DNA from: an uncultured Propionibacteriaceae bacterium
GTDB lineage: Bacteria; Actinomycetota; Actinomycetes; Propionibacteriales; Propionibacteriaceae
Direction of reading: 5' to 3'
NCBI GenBank assembly: GCA_945875065.1
Contig: CAMCJC010000001.1
Location: forward strand, 1 to 32,553
DNA length: 32,553 nt
In this document: in pieces, positions 7,884-15,463 of the stretch
How the letters are laid out: every line of letters begins with the position of its first letter
Numbering within the stretch: the stretch's first letter is position 1
Position numbers and translations under genes: made by a program
Notes under the pieces: model-generated
What the model was told of the DNA's origin: nothing
What the model saw: only the letters and a program-made list of their open reading frames with translations
Databases searched by the model: none

Positions 7884-8713
7884 CGGCGGCAGGATGCGGC
7901 GCGCTGCTAGTCGGAGGCGTGCTCATCGTCATCGCCGGGCTGCTTAAAGCGGAGCGCGCCAAGGCTCGAGGCTCTCGCCTGCTGATGCTCTGGGAGTCGT
8001 TGCCGCGACGGTCACGGCTGTGGGTCAATGCGGTGTTGTTGCTGGCCATCGGGAGTGCGGTCGTTACTAGCTGGGCGGTGTTGCTGCCCCTGGTCATCGG
8101 TCTTGGACTTGGCGTTCCATGGGCGCTCAGCACGCCGCCGGAACCGGAGATAGAAGACCTAGCCGCCCTCGACCGTTGGCTGCGGCTGCTCGGACCGTCG
8201 ATCGGCACTGGCAAGTCGATCCGGGACGCGATCCTGGTGACTAGTCGCCATGCGCCGGAGCGGCTGCGAGGGTTCCTCGGGCGCGTCGTGAGTCGCATCG
8301 ACTTGGGCTGGACCACGCGGGACGCGCTGCTCGTCATGGCGGACGAGATGGACTCGCCCGAAGCGGACGGCCCCCTGGCTGCGCTGGCGTTAGCCTCGGC
8401 GCGGGGCGGCGTCGGGTCGCGGGCTCTGCTCACCGCCTTGACCGACCATACGCGGGACCGGCTCCGGGCGACGCGAGAGATCGCCGCCGAACGGTTGAAG
8501 CCGCTGCTGGTGGTGCGGCAGGTGGTCGCGGTAACCCTGGTGATCCTGGCGGGAATGGTGGCGTTCTCCCCTGGATACTTCCGCCCGTTCGGGTCGCCTC
8601 TGGGGCAGCTGCTGGCCGCCGGGCTGGTGCTGCTGTACGTCGGTTCTCTGCTGATGTTGCGCTCCCGGATGCGGGCACGACGGCGGGCGCGGCTGCTAGG
8701 CAGCGCTACATGA
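7871..8713 (+). CDS. tadB: TadB-like inner-membrane platform protein
   Basis: This 280-residue GspF/TadB-type protein is one half of the inner-membrane platform on which the TadA ATPase acts. It has two hydrophobic segments near the N-terminus (about 5-25 and 50-85), a cytoplasmic helical domain (about 95-205) with the family's GKSIRDAI and LALASARGG-like segments, and two C-terminal membrane helices (about 215-260), then a very basic tail. The start is a GTG inside the end of tadA. The last codons overlap tadC by an ATGA junction. Confidence 0.85.
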   Translation: MGALTAAGCGALLVGGVLIVIAGLLKAERAKARGSRLLMLWESLPRRSRLWVNAVLLLAIGSAVVTSWAVLLPLVIGLGLGVPWALSTPPEPEIEDLAALDRWLRLLGPSIGTGKSIRDAILVTSRHAPERLRGFLGRVVSRIDLGWTTRDALLVMADEMDSPEADGPLAALALASARGGVGSRALLTALTDHTRDRLRATREIAAERLKPLLVVRQVVAVTLVILAGMVAFSPGYFRPFGSPLGQLLAAGLVLLYVGSLLMLRSRMRARRRARLLGSAT

Positions 8714-9582
8714 ACACCCTGGGACTGGCGATCGGCGCGGGCATGACGACCATGCTCGGCGCGGTTTTGGTGTTGTTCGGGCTTCTTCGTCGACCCATCC
8801 GGCTGGCGGAGGCGCTCGCAGCCCTGGATGGCACTGAGGCCCCGGCTACGCCCGTGCGGGGTTTGGAGGCGATGGGTGCTCGATTCCATGGATTCCTGAA
8901 GCTACCGCTCTCCGAACGGCAGGAGGAACTACTGCGGCGGGCGGGGCGCACGGTCGACGACTTCTTCGCCGAGAAGTTGGTCCTCGCGCTCAGCGGATTG
9001 CTGCTGCCGCTGCTGTGGCTGGCGTGTTGGACGGCGCTCGGACGCACCGCCTCGCCGCTGCCGCTGGTCGCTTCGCCGTTGCTGGCGCTTGGCGGCTATT
9101 TCCTGGCGGATCTGCGTCTCCAACAGCATGCTCAGGAACTCGACCAGGTGACGGCCGAGTCGATTCACACGTTCTTCGACTTGGTGGTACTGGAGCGCCT
9201 CGCCAATGCCTCCGGTGCCCAGGCGATGGCGAATGCTGCCGGCATCGCGTCGTCCCCGTTGTTCCGACGCATCGCCACCGGTCTAGAGCAGGCCAGGCTC
9301 GAGCAGACGTCGCCGTGGCGCGAGCTCCACCGGATCGCGGCGGATTGGAACCTACCGGAGTTGGACGATTTCGTCGACGTGATGCGCCTCGAGGAGCAGG
9401 GGGCAGGCTTAGCGGACACCCTGCTTGCCCGCGTAGCGGAACTGCGCGAGGCGCACACGATCCGGCTGAAGGCCCAGGCGCAGAAGGACGCCGAGAGCCT
9501 CACCATCTGGATGACCATCCCGGCTTTGACGCTAGGACTGGCTTTCATCACCCCACCCTTGCTGGCTCTAATGCTCAGCTGA
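8710..9582 (+). CDS. tadC: TadC-like inner-membrane platform protein
   Basis: This 290-residue type II secretion F-domain protein is the partner of TadB. It has an N-terminal membrane helix (about 4-24), a hydrophobic pair (about 90-138), the cytoplasmic domain with HTFFDLVVLERLANASGAQ and MRLEEQGAGLADTL motifs, and a C-terminal membrane helix ending ALMLS. The ATG overlaps the TGA of tadB (ATGA), so the two are translationally coupled. It is the last gene of the tightly coupled block: an 80-base gap with an imperfect hairpin separates it from the pilin gene. Confidence 0.85.
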   Translation: MNTLGLAIGAGMTTMLGAVLVLFGLLRRPIRLAEALAALDGTEAPATPVRGLEAMGARFHGFLKLPLSERQEELLRRAGRTVDDFFAEKLVLALSGLLLPLLWLACWTALGRTASPLPLVASPLLALGGYFLADLRLQQHAQELDQVTAESIHTFFDLVVLERLANASGAQAMANAAGIASSPLFRRIATGLEQARLEQTSPWRELHRIAADWNLPELDDFVDVMRLEEQGAGLADTLLARVAELREAHTIRLKAQAQKDAESLTIWMTIPALTLGLAFITPPLLALMLS

Positions 9583-9606
9583 CAAGGGAAAACAAAAATC
9601 CCCTGT
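9582..9606 (+). repeat. Imperfect hairpin between tadC and the pilin gene
   Basis: Arms ACAAGGGA and TCCCCTGT pair with one mismatch around an A-rich loop, starting at the tadC stop codon. It may be a processing or attenuation site that lets the pilin mRNA accumulate separately from the machinery mRNA. The stem is short, so this is tentative. Confidence 0.35.
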
Positions 9607-9662
9607 GGAAAAGAATCGGCGACGATCTCAACTGACCATAAGGGCTAATGAAAGGAACTCAC

Positions 9663-9839
9663 ATGACCCCCATCGACTACCTGCTCGTGCAGATCGCGGC
9701 CTGGATACCAGCTCGCCGTGATGAGCGTGGGCTCTCCCAATCCACCGAGAACGCGATCCTGCTCGCCGGCGCGGTATCGATCGCAACCCTCATCATCACG
9801 CTCCTGACTAGCTATATCTCGGGCAAGCTCCCGAAGTAG
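9663..9839 (+). CDS. Small Flp-like type IVb pilin
   Basis: This 58-residue protein sits where actinobacterial Tad loci carry the Flp pilin. It has a short N-terminal leader of about 22 residues, then DERGLSQSTENAILLAGAV followed by a single hydrophobic helix and a short tail ending GKLPK. Type IVb prepilins are cut after Gly, usually with Glu at position +5; here Glu is at +6 if the cut follows ERG. An ATG at 9648 is possible, but AAAGGAA at 9651-9657 lies just before the ATG at 9663, which I prefer. It is followed 25 bases later by the LysM-BTAD gene. Confidence 0.72.
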   Translation: MTPIDYLLVQIAAWIPARRDERGLSQSTENAILLAGAVSIATLIITLLTSYISGKLPK

Positions 9840-9864
9840 CCGCCCTGTAATTAGGAGGAGCCTC

Positions 9865-12423
9865 GTGAAACGCGTTCTGGGCCCGATACTGGCCACGTTG
9901 CTGCTCGTCGGCATCGTGGTTGGCGTGCCCTGGCTGCTCACACAGTGGGGGCGCTTGGTTTCCCTGTCCTCAATCAACTGGGCGACCGTGCTAAGACGAC
10001 CCGACGACGGGTCGCTCACGATGACCGCGCTGACTCTGACTGGTTGGGCCGCTTGGGCGTGCCTAACCTGGACCATCATCGCGGAGGTCGTGGAACAAGC
10101 CACCCAGAAACGCCTGCGACTTCGGTCCCCCGGCACGGGGTGGTTAAGGCCCATAGTCGCGCTGCTGGTAGCGGCGGCCCTGTCACCGGTTATCGCTTCG
10201 CATGCGGCCTCACCCGACGCTTCACCACCGTGGACAGCGCCAGTCCAAGCGCCGACAGCCCCGGCAGCAGGGCCACTCGACGACGGCACCGTCCCGGATA
10301 CGCCCGAGCAGGAACAGCCGTGGCGCGAGCACACGGTCCGCCCCGGCGAGGAGTTGTGGGACATCGCGGAGGCTCGGCTGGGGCGCGGCAACGCGTGGCG
10401 CGAGATAGTGGCGGCGAACCCCGGTCTCGATCCGGATCGAGAGTTGACGGCCGGCACCGTGCTTCGGCTTCCCAAGGTGATCCCGGTCACGCCGGGTGAC
10501 TCTCTGTGGCAGCTCGCGGACGAGCATTTGGACGATCCGGCGCGCTGGCCGGAGCTGTACGAGGCCAACCGGGACCTGATCGCTGATCCGGACGAGATCG
10601 AAATCGGGTGGCAGCTCACGCTGCCAGGACGCGAGATAGCCAAGGCAGCCGACACGCAGCAGGCCGCCCCTTCGACGTCCTCTCCCAAGCCGAAACCTCC
10701 CACTCCGAAGACGCCTGAGCCTTCCAGGACCGGTCGTTCGGCGGTGCCGCAGCCTGCTGAGGCGGGGGTTCCGAAGCACGCCGCTTCCGCGCCAGCTGGG
10801 CCGGGTAGTTCCCTCGCGGTTCGAGTGTTGGGGCCGATCAGCGTCGCTCTGGCGGCGGGACTGTTTGCAGCACTCGTCGCCCGCCATCGCGGCTGGCTGA
10901 GTCAGCGCGCGGTGGGACAACGCCTGGCTACGACAGGTCCCCTGGCCACTCACTGGGCGGCTCTGTCCGTTAGAGCCGATGAGCCCGCCCCCGATCTCCC
11001 GGCTGGGCTCACCCCAACCACGGTCCTGCTCGGCTGGAGCCAAGATGAGGAGGTTTGGCTTGACCTGGCAGAGCGCCCACTTTGGCTCTCAGGCGACGGC
11101 CAAGCGGGCGACGGGGTGCGAGCCGGCATCTGGTGCAGCCTCCTGACTGCCAACTGGTCGTCAACGGTCGAGGTGGTCGCCGTTGATCCGCCCGAGGAGT
11201 GGGCCAAGGCCGTGGATGACCCTCGCCTGACACAGCTCGCCGGGGCAACTGGACTAGAGGAGCTCGACCGTCTCGTACTCGCGCGCCGCGCCGCGCTGGC
11301 GGGACGCCCCCTCGCCGAAGCACTCACGGACTCGGATGTTGCCGACGATCTGCCGCCCACCGTATTCGTCTTCTGCCGACGGTTGAGCGTCACTGACGCC
11401 CGCAGAGTACAAGCCCTACTCGACGGGGCGCCGGTCGCAGTGAGCGTGGTCGCCTCGGTCATGGCCGGGCGCGACCTGCGGGGGACAAGCGTGCATCTGG
11501 AGTCCCAGTCAGTCGCGGTGTTCGACGGACGCCGCATCACGCCACAGCTGTTGCAGGCTCCCGCACGCCGGGCGATCGTGGGCCTGTTCGCGGCCACCAG
11601 CCAAGCCGAGGATGCGCCATGGTGGCGCACCGATCTCCCCGGCAACATCACCGTGCTTCCCACCAGTCCAGTTCCCGAGGACGCAAAGATGCCTAAGGAG
11701 CCCACCTCCCCCACCCTGCGGCTGCTCGGCCCAGTCGAACTCGTCGCTTACGACGGCCAGGTCCCCACCCGTTGTGTTGGCCGGTGCCTGGAGGTTTGCG
11801 CGTGGCTGCTCGCCAACCCTGGGGCCACGCCCACCCAGATGCGCGAATCCCTGCTCATCGCCGAGGGCACGCGCCGCTCCAACGTCTCGCGCCTCAGATC
11901 CTGGCTCGGCAGAGGGCCGGACGGGGAGCATCTGCCGGATGCGTACTCGGGACGGATCCAGTTGGCGCCCACCGTCTCCAGCGACTGGGAGAAGTTCCAG
12001 TCCTTGACCTCGGGCGGCGTGAACCGCACGAGTGACGCGCTGCTGGCGGAATCGCTGGCGCTGGTACGTGGCGCGCCTTTGGACGGGTACGAGTTCCAGT
12101 GGGGCTGGGCGGAGCAGCAGCGCTGCGACATGCTCGGCATGATCGTCGACGCCGCCGCGGTGTTGTCCGAGCGTTCCGTCGCGCGTGGCGACTTTGCTAT
12201 GGCGGAATGGGCCTTGAGACAAGGGATGCTCGCAGCGCCCGACAGCGAAGTGCTGGCTGCCCGGCATATTCTGCTGCGTTCGGCGCAGCGCGACCAAGCG
12301 GCCGTGGACCGCGAGGTGTTGCAGTTGACTCGTGCGGCCCGAGCTGCCGGGCGGGATTTGACCGATTCGACGGTCCGGATCATCCAGAAGGCCCTGGCCG
12401 ATTGCAGAGCGGTGGTGCCGTGA
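9865..12423 (+). CDS. Membrane protein with two LysM domains and a C-terminal BTAD-type domain
   Basis: This 852-residue protein ends the Tad operon. Hydrophobic segments at about 5-27, 53-75 and 93-113 are followed by two LysM peptidoglycan-binding domains (about 155-203, HTVRPGEELWDIAEARLG; and 205-254, IPVTPGDSLWQLADEHL), a Pro-rich linker, another membrane helix (about 318-340) and a large cytoplasmic part. From about residue 612, LRLLGPVELVAYDG onward matches the winged-helix plus bacterial transcriptional activator (BTAD) region of SARP-like regulators. The layout suggests a protein that contacts the wall outside and carries a regulator-like module inside. What it senses or binds is unknown. 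GTG start with AGGAGG upstream; it converges on the thiamine transporter with a 9-base gap. Confidence 0.82.
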   Translation: MKRVLGPILATLLLVGIVVGVPWLLTQWGRLVSLSSINWATVLRRPDDGSLTMTALTLTGWAAWACLTWTIIAEVVEQATQKRLRLRSPGTGWLRPIVALLVAAALSPVIASHAASPDASPPWTAPVQAPTAPAAGPLDDGTVPDTPEQEQPWREHTVRPGEELWDIAEARLGRGNAWREIVAANPGLDPDRELTAGTVLRLPKVIPVTPGDSLWQLADEHLDDPARWPELYEANRDLIADPDEIEIGWQLTLPGREIAKAADTQQAAPSTSSPKPKPPTPKTPEPSRTGRSAVPQPAEAGVPKHAASAPAGPGSSLAVRVLGPISVALAAGLFAALVARHRGWLSQRAVGQRLATTGPLATHWAALSVRADEPAPDLPAGLTPTTVLLGWSQDEEVWLDLAERPLWLSGDGQAGDGVRAGIWCSLLTANWSSTVEVVAVDPPEEWAKAVDDPRLTQLAGATGLEELDRLVLARRAALAGRPLAEALTDSDVADDLPPTVFVFCRRLSVTDARRVQALLDGAPVAVSVVASVMAGRDLRGTSVHLESQSVAVFDGRRITPQLLQAPARRAIVGLFAATSQAEDAPWWRTDLPGNITVLPTSPVPEDAKMPKEPTSPTLRLLGPVELVAYDGQVPTRCVGRCLEVCAWLLANPGATPTQMRESLLIAEGTRRSNVSRLRSWLGRGPDGEHLPDAYSGRIQLAPTVSSDWEKFQSLTSGGVNRTSDALLAESLALVRGAPLDGYEFQWGWAEQQRCDMLGMIVDAAAVLSERSVARGDFAMAEWALRQGMLAAPDSEVLAARHILLRSAQRDQAAVDREVLQLTRAARAAGRDLTDSTVRIIQKALADCRAVVP

Positions 12424-12432
12424 TGAGATCGT

Positions 12433-14607
12433 TCAGATCACGAGCGCCAGCAGGTGCGGCAGAGCTGCGAGAACCGCGGACCACGCCACGACGACGGTAT
12501 CGGCGGGCTTCCAGGGTGCCTCACCAAGCCACGTGCGCCTGCCCGGTGCTGAGTAGCCACGCGAGTCCATGGCGACGGCGAGGCGGCCGGCCCGGCGGAC
12601 GGTCTCCACGAGGAGGGCGAAGCACATGCCGCTCCAGTGGCGAACGCGCGCCACCGGCCCCTTCCCGGGTCCGAGGCCGCGGACTCTTCTGCCTTGCGCC
12701 AGTTCCTGCCAGAGTGCCGCGAACTCGCCGAGCCGCCGCAGCGCGGCGACCATGGCCAATACTGGCCTGGCTGGCAGGTGGAGTCGCCCGCCGAGATGGT
12801 CACCGAGGGTGGTTGGTGCCAGGTAAGTTGCGGCGACGATTCCGGGGATAACGACGAATCCGACGCGTAGTGCCGCCACGAGGGCAGGTCCGATGCTCGG
12901 GGGTGAGGCCAGGATCCAGTTGGACCAGGCGACCGAGACCAGCGCTATGCCGGCGGGGAAGAGGCGCCCCAGAGGGAAGCGCCAGCCGGCTAGCGCTGCC
13001 CCGGTCACGAGCATGGTTCCGCACGCGAACGCCAGGGGCAGCAGTTCGGAGGCGGCGAGGCCTCCGATGGTTAGCAGCACTACTCCAAGCAGGAGCGACA
13101 GCGGCCCGGCCCGCGACAGCAGGCCTCGACCGGTACTCACCGGCTCAGGCTTGGCCGGGCGGGGCGGTGGAAGGCAAAGTTGCCGATTAGCTTGGGCCGC
13201 CAAAGCCTCGTCGTGGGTGGCGACCAAGACACCCCCGTTTGCGGCCCGATGCGCCGCAAGGAGTCCGACGACTGCCGCCCAGCAGTGGCGGTCGAGCCCT
13301 ACGGTCGGTTCGTCCGCAGCCACGAAAGCTGGGCTGTGCAGGAGTGCGGAGGCGACGGCGAGACGTCGCTGTTCGCCGCCAGACAGGCTCAGCGGGTGGC
13401 GCTGCGTCAACGACTCCAGGCCCAGCGCCGTGAGGAGTTCGCAGCCTCGGGGCTCGGACTCGGTGCGCGGATGGCCAAGAGCATCGGCCGTGGCCAGGAG
13501 CGACTCTAAAACGGTGTTGCCCTTAACGAGAGCCTCACCGAACTGTGGGACCCACCCCACCCGGGAGGCCAGGTCACGAGAGGTCCAAGCGCTGGGTGTT
13601 TCAGGGAATCCGGTGAGCTCGACGGTCCCGGCATCCGTGGGCAAGAGGCCAAGGAGCGCCGCGATGAGAGTGCTCTTGCCTGCGCCGCTCGCCCCGCGAA
13701 GCGCAACGAAGCTGCCCGGGGAGACGTCGATCGTCTGGTCCTCTACGACGAGCCGCGGCCTCCTCGGGACCATTCTCAGGGTGAGAGCGGGGCGACGCGA
13801 GACAGCTAGGTCACTGCCACACAGCTCTGCTGGAGTGGCTATGGGCGGGAGGTTGACTGGAGCGGGCTTAGGCGGGGGCGCGCCAGGCACCCACAGCCCC
13901 AGAGCCAGCAACTCGTCTTGGTGCGCCTCAACGATCGCGCCGATCGGACCATCGAACCGGAGGCGGCCGCCGTCCAAGACGACAAGTCGCTCGACGATGC
14001 CAGACCAGCCGGCGATGTCGTGATCGGCCACAACCAGAGATGCTGCGGTTCGGTCCAGAACCGAACCGATGGCGGACCGCACCTCGGTAGCCGCGGCGGC
14101 GTCAAGCATTGAGACGGGCTCATCAAGCAGCAGGACGGCCGGGCGAAGCGCCAACACGCCCGCTATGGCGAGGCGCTGCGCCTGCCCACCGGACAGCTCG
14201 GCCGTATCGTGATCCTGGCCGTAGGGAAAGCCGACCAGTCGGAGCGCCTCAGCGACGCGTTCTCGGATCTCCTCCCTGGCGAGCCCGAGATTCTCCGGGC
14301 CGAAGGCGACATCGCGTCCAACCGTCTCGGCCACCACGGAGTCGAACGGCTGCTGCTGGATGAGGCCGACATCGGCGCGCCCGGCATCGGCCGGCCGATC
14401 CGCGATGCGGATGGTGCCGGCTAGTTGTCCTGGGGTTTGCTCTTCCAGCACGCCCGCCAGGGCTCGCAGCAGCGTCGACTTTCCGGCCCCGCTAACCCCG
14501 GCGATCAAGACCCGCTCAGCCGGTGCGATCTTAAGGTCAATCGCTTCTAAGGTCGGACTCGAAGCCCCCAACGGCTGCCAGGTAAGGGCGTCGATGTCGA
14601 TACTCAC
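12433..14607 (-). CDS. ECF transporter energising module: ATPase-ATPase-EcfT fusion (YkoD/YkoC-like)
   Basis: One 724-residue protein contains the whole energising module. Residues about 1-240 are a first ABC ATPase (Walker A GVSGAGKST at 37-45, signature LSGGQAQRLAIAG). About 265-480 are a second ATPase (GASGAGKST, LSGGEQRRLAVA). About 500-724 are a membrane EcfT/CbiQ domain with the coupling motif MDSRGYSAPGRRT. With the YkoE S-component just upstream and a TPP riboswitch, it should import thiamine or its HMP moiety. I placed the start at GTG 14607, which overlaps the TGA of ykoE (GTGA) and begins directly with the ATPase domain; the 59 residues before it in frame are unlike any ATPase. In Bacillus the same parts are two genes, ykoD and ykoC. 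Confidence 0.87.
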   Translation of the reverse strand: MSIDIDALTWQPLGASSPTLEAIDLKIAPAERVLIAGVSGAGKSTLLRALAGVLEEQTPGQLAGTIRIADRPADAGRADVGLIQQQPFDSVVAETVGRDVAFGPENLGLAREEIRERVAEALRLVGFPYGQDHDTAELSGGQAQRLAIAGVLALRPAVLLLDEPVSMLDAAAATEVRSAIGSVLDRTAASLVVADHDIAGWSGIVERLVVLDGGRLRFDGPIGAIVEAHQDELLALGLWVPGAPPPKPAPVNLPPIATPAELCGSDLAVSRRPALTLRMVPRRPRLVVEDQTIDVSPGSFVALRGASGAGKSTLIAALLGLLPTDAGTVELTGFPETPSAWTSRDLASRVGWVPQFGEALVKGNTVLESLLATADALGHPRTESEPRGCELLTALGLESLTQRHPLSLSGGEQRRLAVASALLHSPAFVAADEPTVGLDRHCWAAVVGLLAAHRAANGGVLVATHDEALAAQANRQLCLPPPRPAKPEPVSTGRGLLSRAGPLSLLLGVVLLTIGGLAASELLPLAFACGTMLVTGAALAGWRFPLGRLFPAGIALVSVAWSNWILASPPSIGPALVAALRVGFVVIPGIVAATYLAPTTLGDHLGGRLHLPARPVLAMVAALRRLGEFAALWQELAQGRRVRGLGPGKGPVARVRHWSGMCFALLVETVRRAGRLAVAMDSRGYSAPGRRTWLGEAPWKPADTVVVAWSAVLAALPHLLALVI

Positions 14608-15227
14608 GCGCGCGCCGCCAACCGCGCCCGACCAGGCGGGAAGGCGTCGAGGGCGCCGGTGGCGGCCAGGGCCTTCATCAACGCCCAGCCGCCCAAGCCC
14701 GCGACCAGAGCCCCGGAGATGAGGCCGAATCCCAGGGAGATGAACCGCTGGGTCCAGCTGTACTCGGTCTGGTACACCCACCACTCATAGGCCGCGATCT
14801 CGAGGGTAGCCGCCAGCAAGCCACCCAGGATCGCGATCGCTACGCGCCACTGCCGCCACAGCAGGAAGGCAACGGCAATCTCCATGCCCAGGCCCTGCAA
14901 CGCTCCGGACAGCATCACGTTGAGGCCCCACTTGTTGCCCAACAGCGCCTCAACGCTCGCGGCGAGCAACTCACACAACAGCGCGGCGCCGGGGCGACGC
15001 ACCACCAACGCACCGACGATGGCGGGCAGGACCCAAACTCCAACTGTGATACTCGCCCCGGGCGGGAACACAGCGAAAGCCGCTTCGATGGCGGGGTAGC
15101 AGGCAATATCCCAGCCCCAGAAGGCGACGCCGAAGGCCACGCCGAGCAGTGCGAGAGTCACCAGGTCTACCGAACGCCACTTCCAGGGCCCGCCGATGGC
15201 AAGGTGCGGGGGCTGTTTGAAGGTCAT
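14604..15227 (-). CDS. ykoE: YkoE-like S-component of thiamine/HMP ECF transporter
   Basis: This 207-residue integral membrane protein has about five or six hydrophobic helices and the opening pattern WRSVDLVTLALLGVAFGVAFWGWD typical of YkoE. S-components bind the vitamin and dock on the EcfT/ATPase module, here encoded by the overlapping next gene. The TPP riboswitch upstream gives the substrate class: thiamine or hydroxymethylpyrimidine. The ATG at 15227 has AGGAG 5 bases before it; a GTG two codons upstream overlaps that site and is unlikely. Confidence 0.87.
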   Translation of the reverse strand: MTFKQPPHLAIGGPWKWRSVDLVTLALLGVAFGVAFWGWDIACYPAIEAAFAVFPPGASITVGVWVLPAIVGALVVRRPGAALLCELLAASVEALLGNKWGLNVMLSGALQGLGMEIAVAFLLWRQWRVAIAILGGLLAATLEIAAYEWWVYQTEYSWTQRFISLGFGLISGALVAGLGGWALMKALAATGALDAFPPGRARLAARA

Positions 15228-15298
15228 GAGCACTCCTAAGGTCTGTTACGTACCCGGAGGGAAACCGCCGCGGCTGCCGCGACGAGATGAGATTCCCG

Positions 15299-15378
15299 AC
15301 TCCCTACGCCGGTCCTAACCGGTTCAGGTTCGAGGGTCTGCGGACTTCCGCACTCTCAGCGCTGATGCGCTCCCCTGT
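15299..15378 (-). ncRNA. TPP riboswitch (THI element)
   Basis: On the minus strand the aptamer opens with CAGGGGAGC, has GCTGAGA, then GACCCTCGAACCTGA, CCGGTTAGGACCGG and closes with GCGTAGGGAG. These are the conserved blocks of the THI element in correct order and spacing. It lies 71 bases before the ykoE start. Between them, a CCCTCC stretch could pair with the AGGAG ribosome-binding site, so control of translation initiation is plausible; no U-rich terminator is seen. Confidence 0.95.
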
Positions 15379-15396
15379 CGTTGCGACCGACTCTAT

Positions 15397-15422
15397 CGCA
15401 CCGCTCCGAACAGAGCGGTGCG
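15397..15422. repeat. Perfect 10-bp inverted repeat between divergent promoters
   Basis: Arms CGCACCGCTC and GAGCGGTGCG flank a 6-base loop CGAACA. It lies between the TPP riboswitch (minus strand) and the leaderless promoter of the DUF6049-murJ operon (plus strand). Position suits a shared operator; a hairpin in neither mature transcript would be expected if both start sites are as inferred. Confidence 0.6.
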
Positions 15423-15427
15423 GGCCG

Positions 15428-15463
15428 GTGACGGTCCGTGGGCGAGCAACTACGATGGTCCGG
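15428..15463 (+). promoter_or_regulatory. Leaderless promoter of the DUF6049-murJ operon
   Basis: GTGACG at 15428-15433 (four of six matches to TTGACA) and TACGAT at 15451-15456 (four of six to TATAAT) are separated by 17 bases. The GTG start codon follows the -10 by exactly 6 bases and no ribosome-binding site is present. The transcript should therefore begin at or next to the start codon. Confidence 0.55.

Noticed and set aside
7555..8889. 444-codon open frame on the minus strand
   Set aside because: It is antisense to the end of tadA and all of tadB, is Arg/Ser-rich with no recognisable motif, and has no ribosome-binding site.
9645..10703. 352-codon open frame on the minus strand
   Set aside because: It is antisense to the pilin and LysM region; composition and lack of motifs mark it as a shadow.
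12893..14023. 376-codon open frame on the plus strand
   Set aside because: It is antisense to the two ABC ATPase domains, which carry all expected motifs.
14608..14784. 59-residue N-terminal extension of the ECF ATPase fusion
   Set aside because: It overlaps ykoE in another frame, has no similarity to ATPases, and the GTG at 14607 gives a normal GTGA junction.
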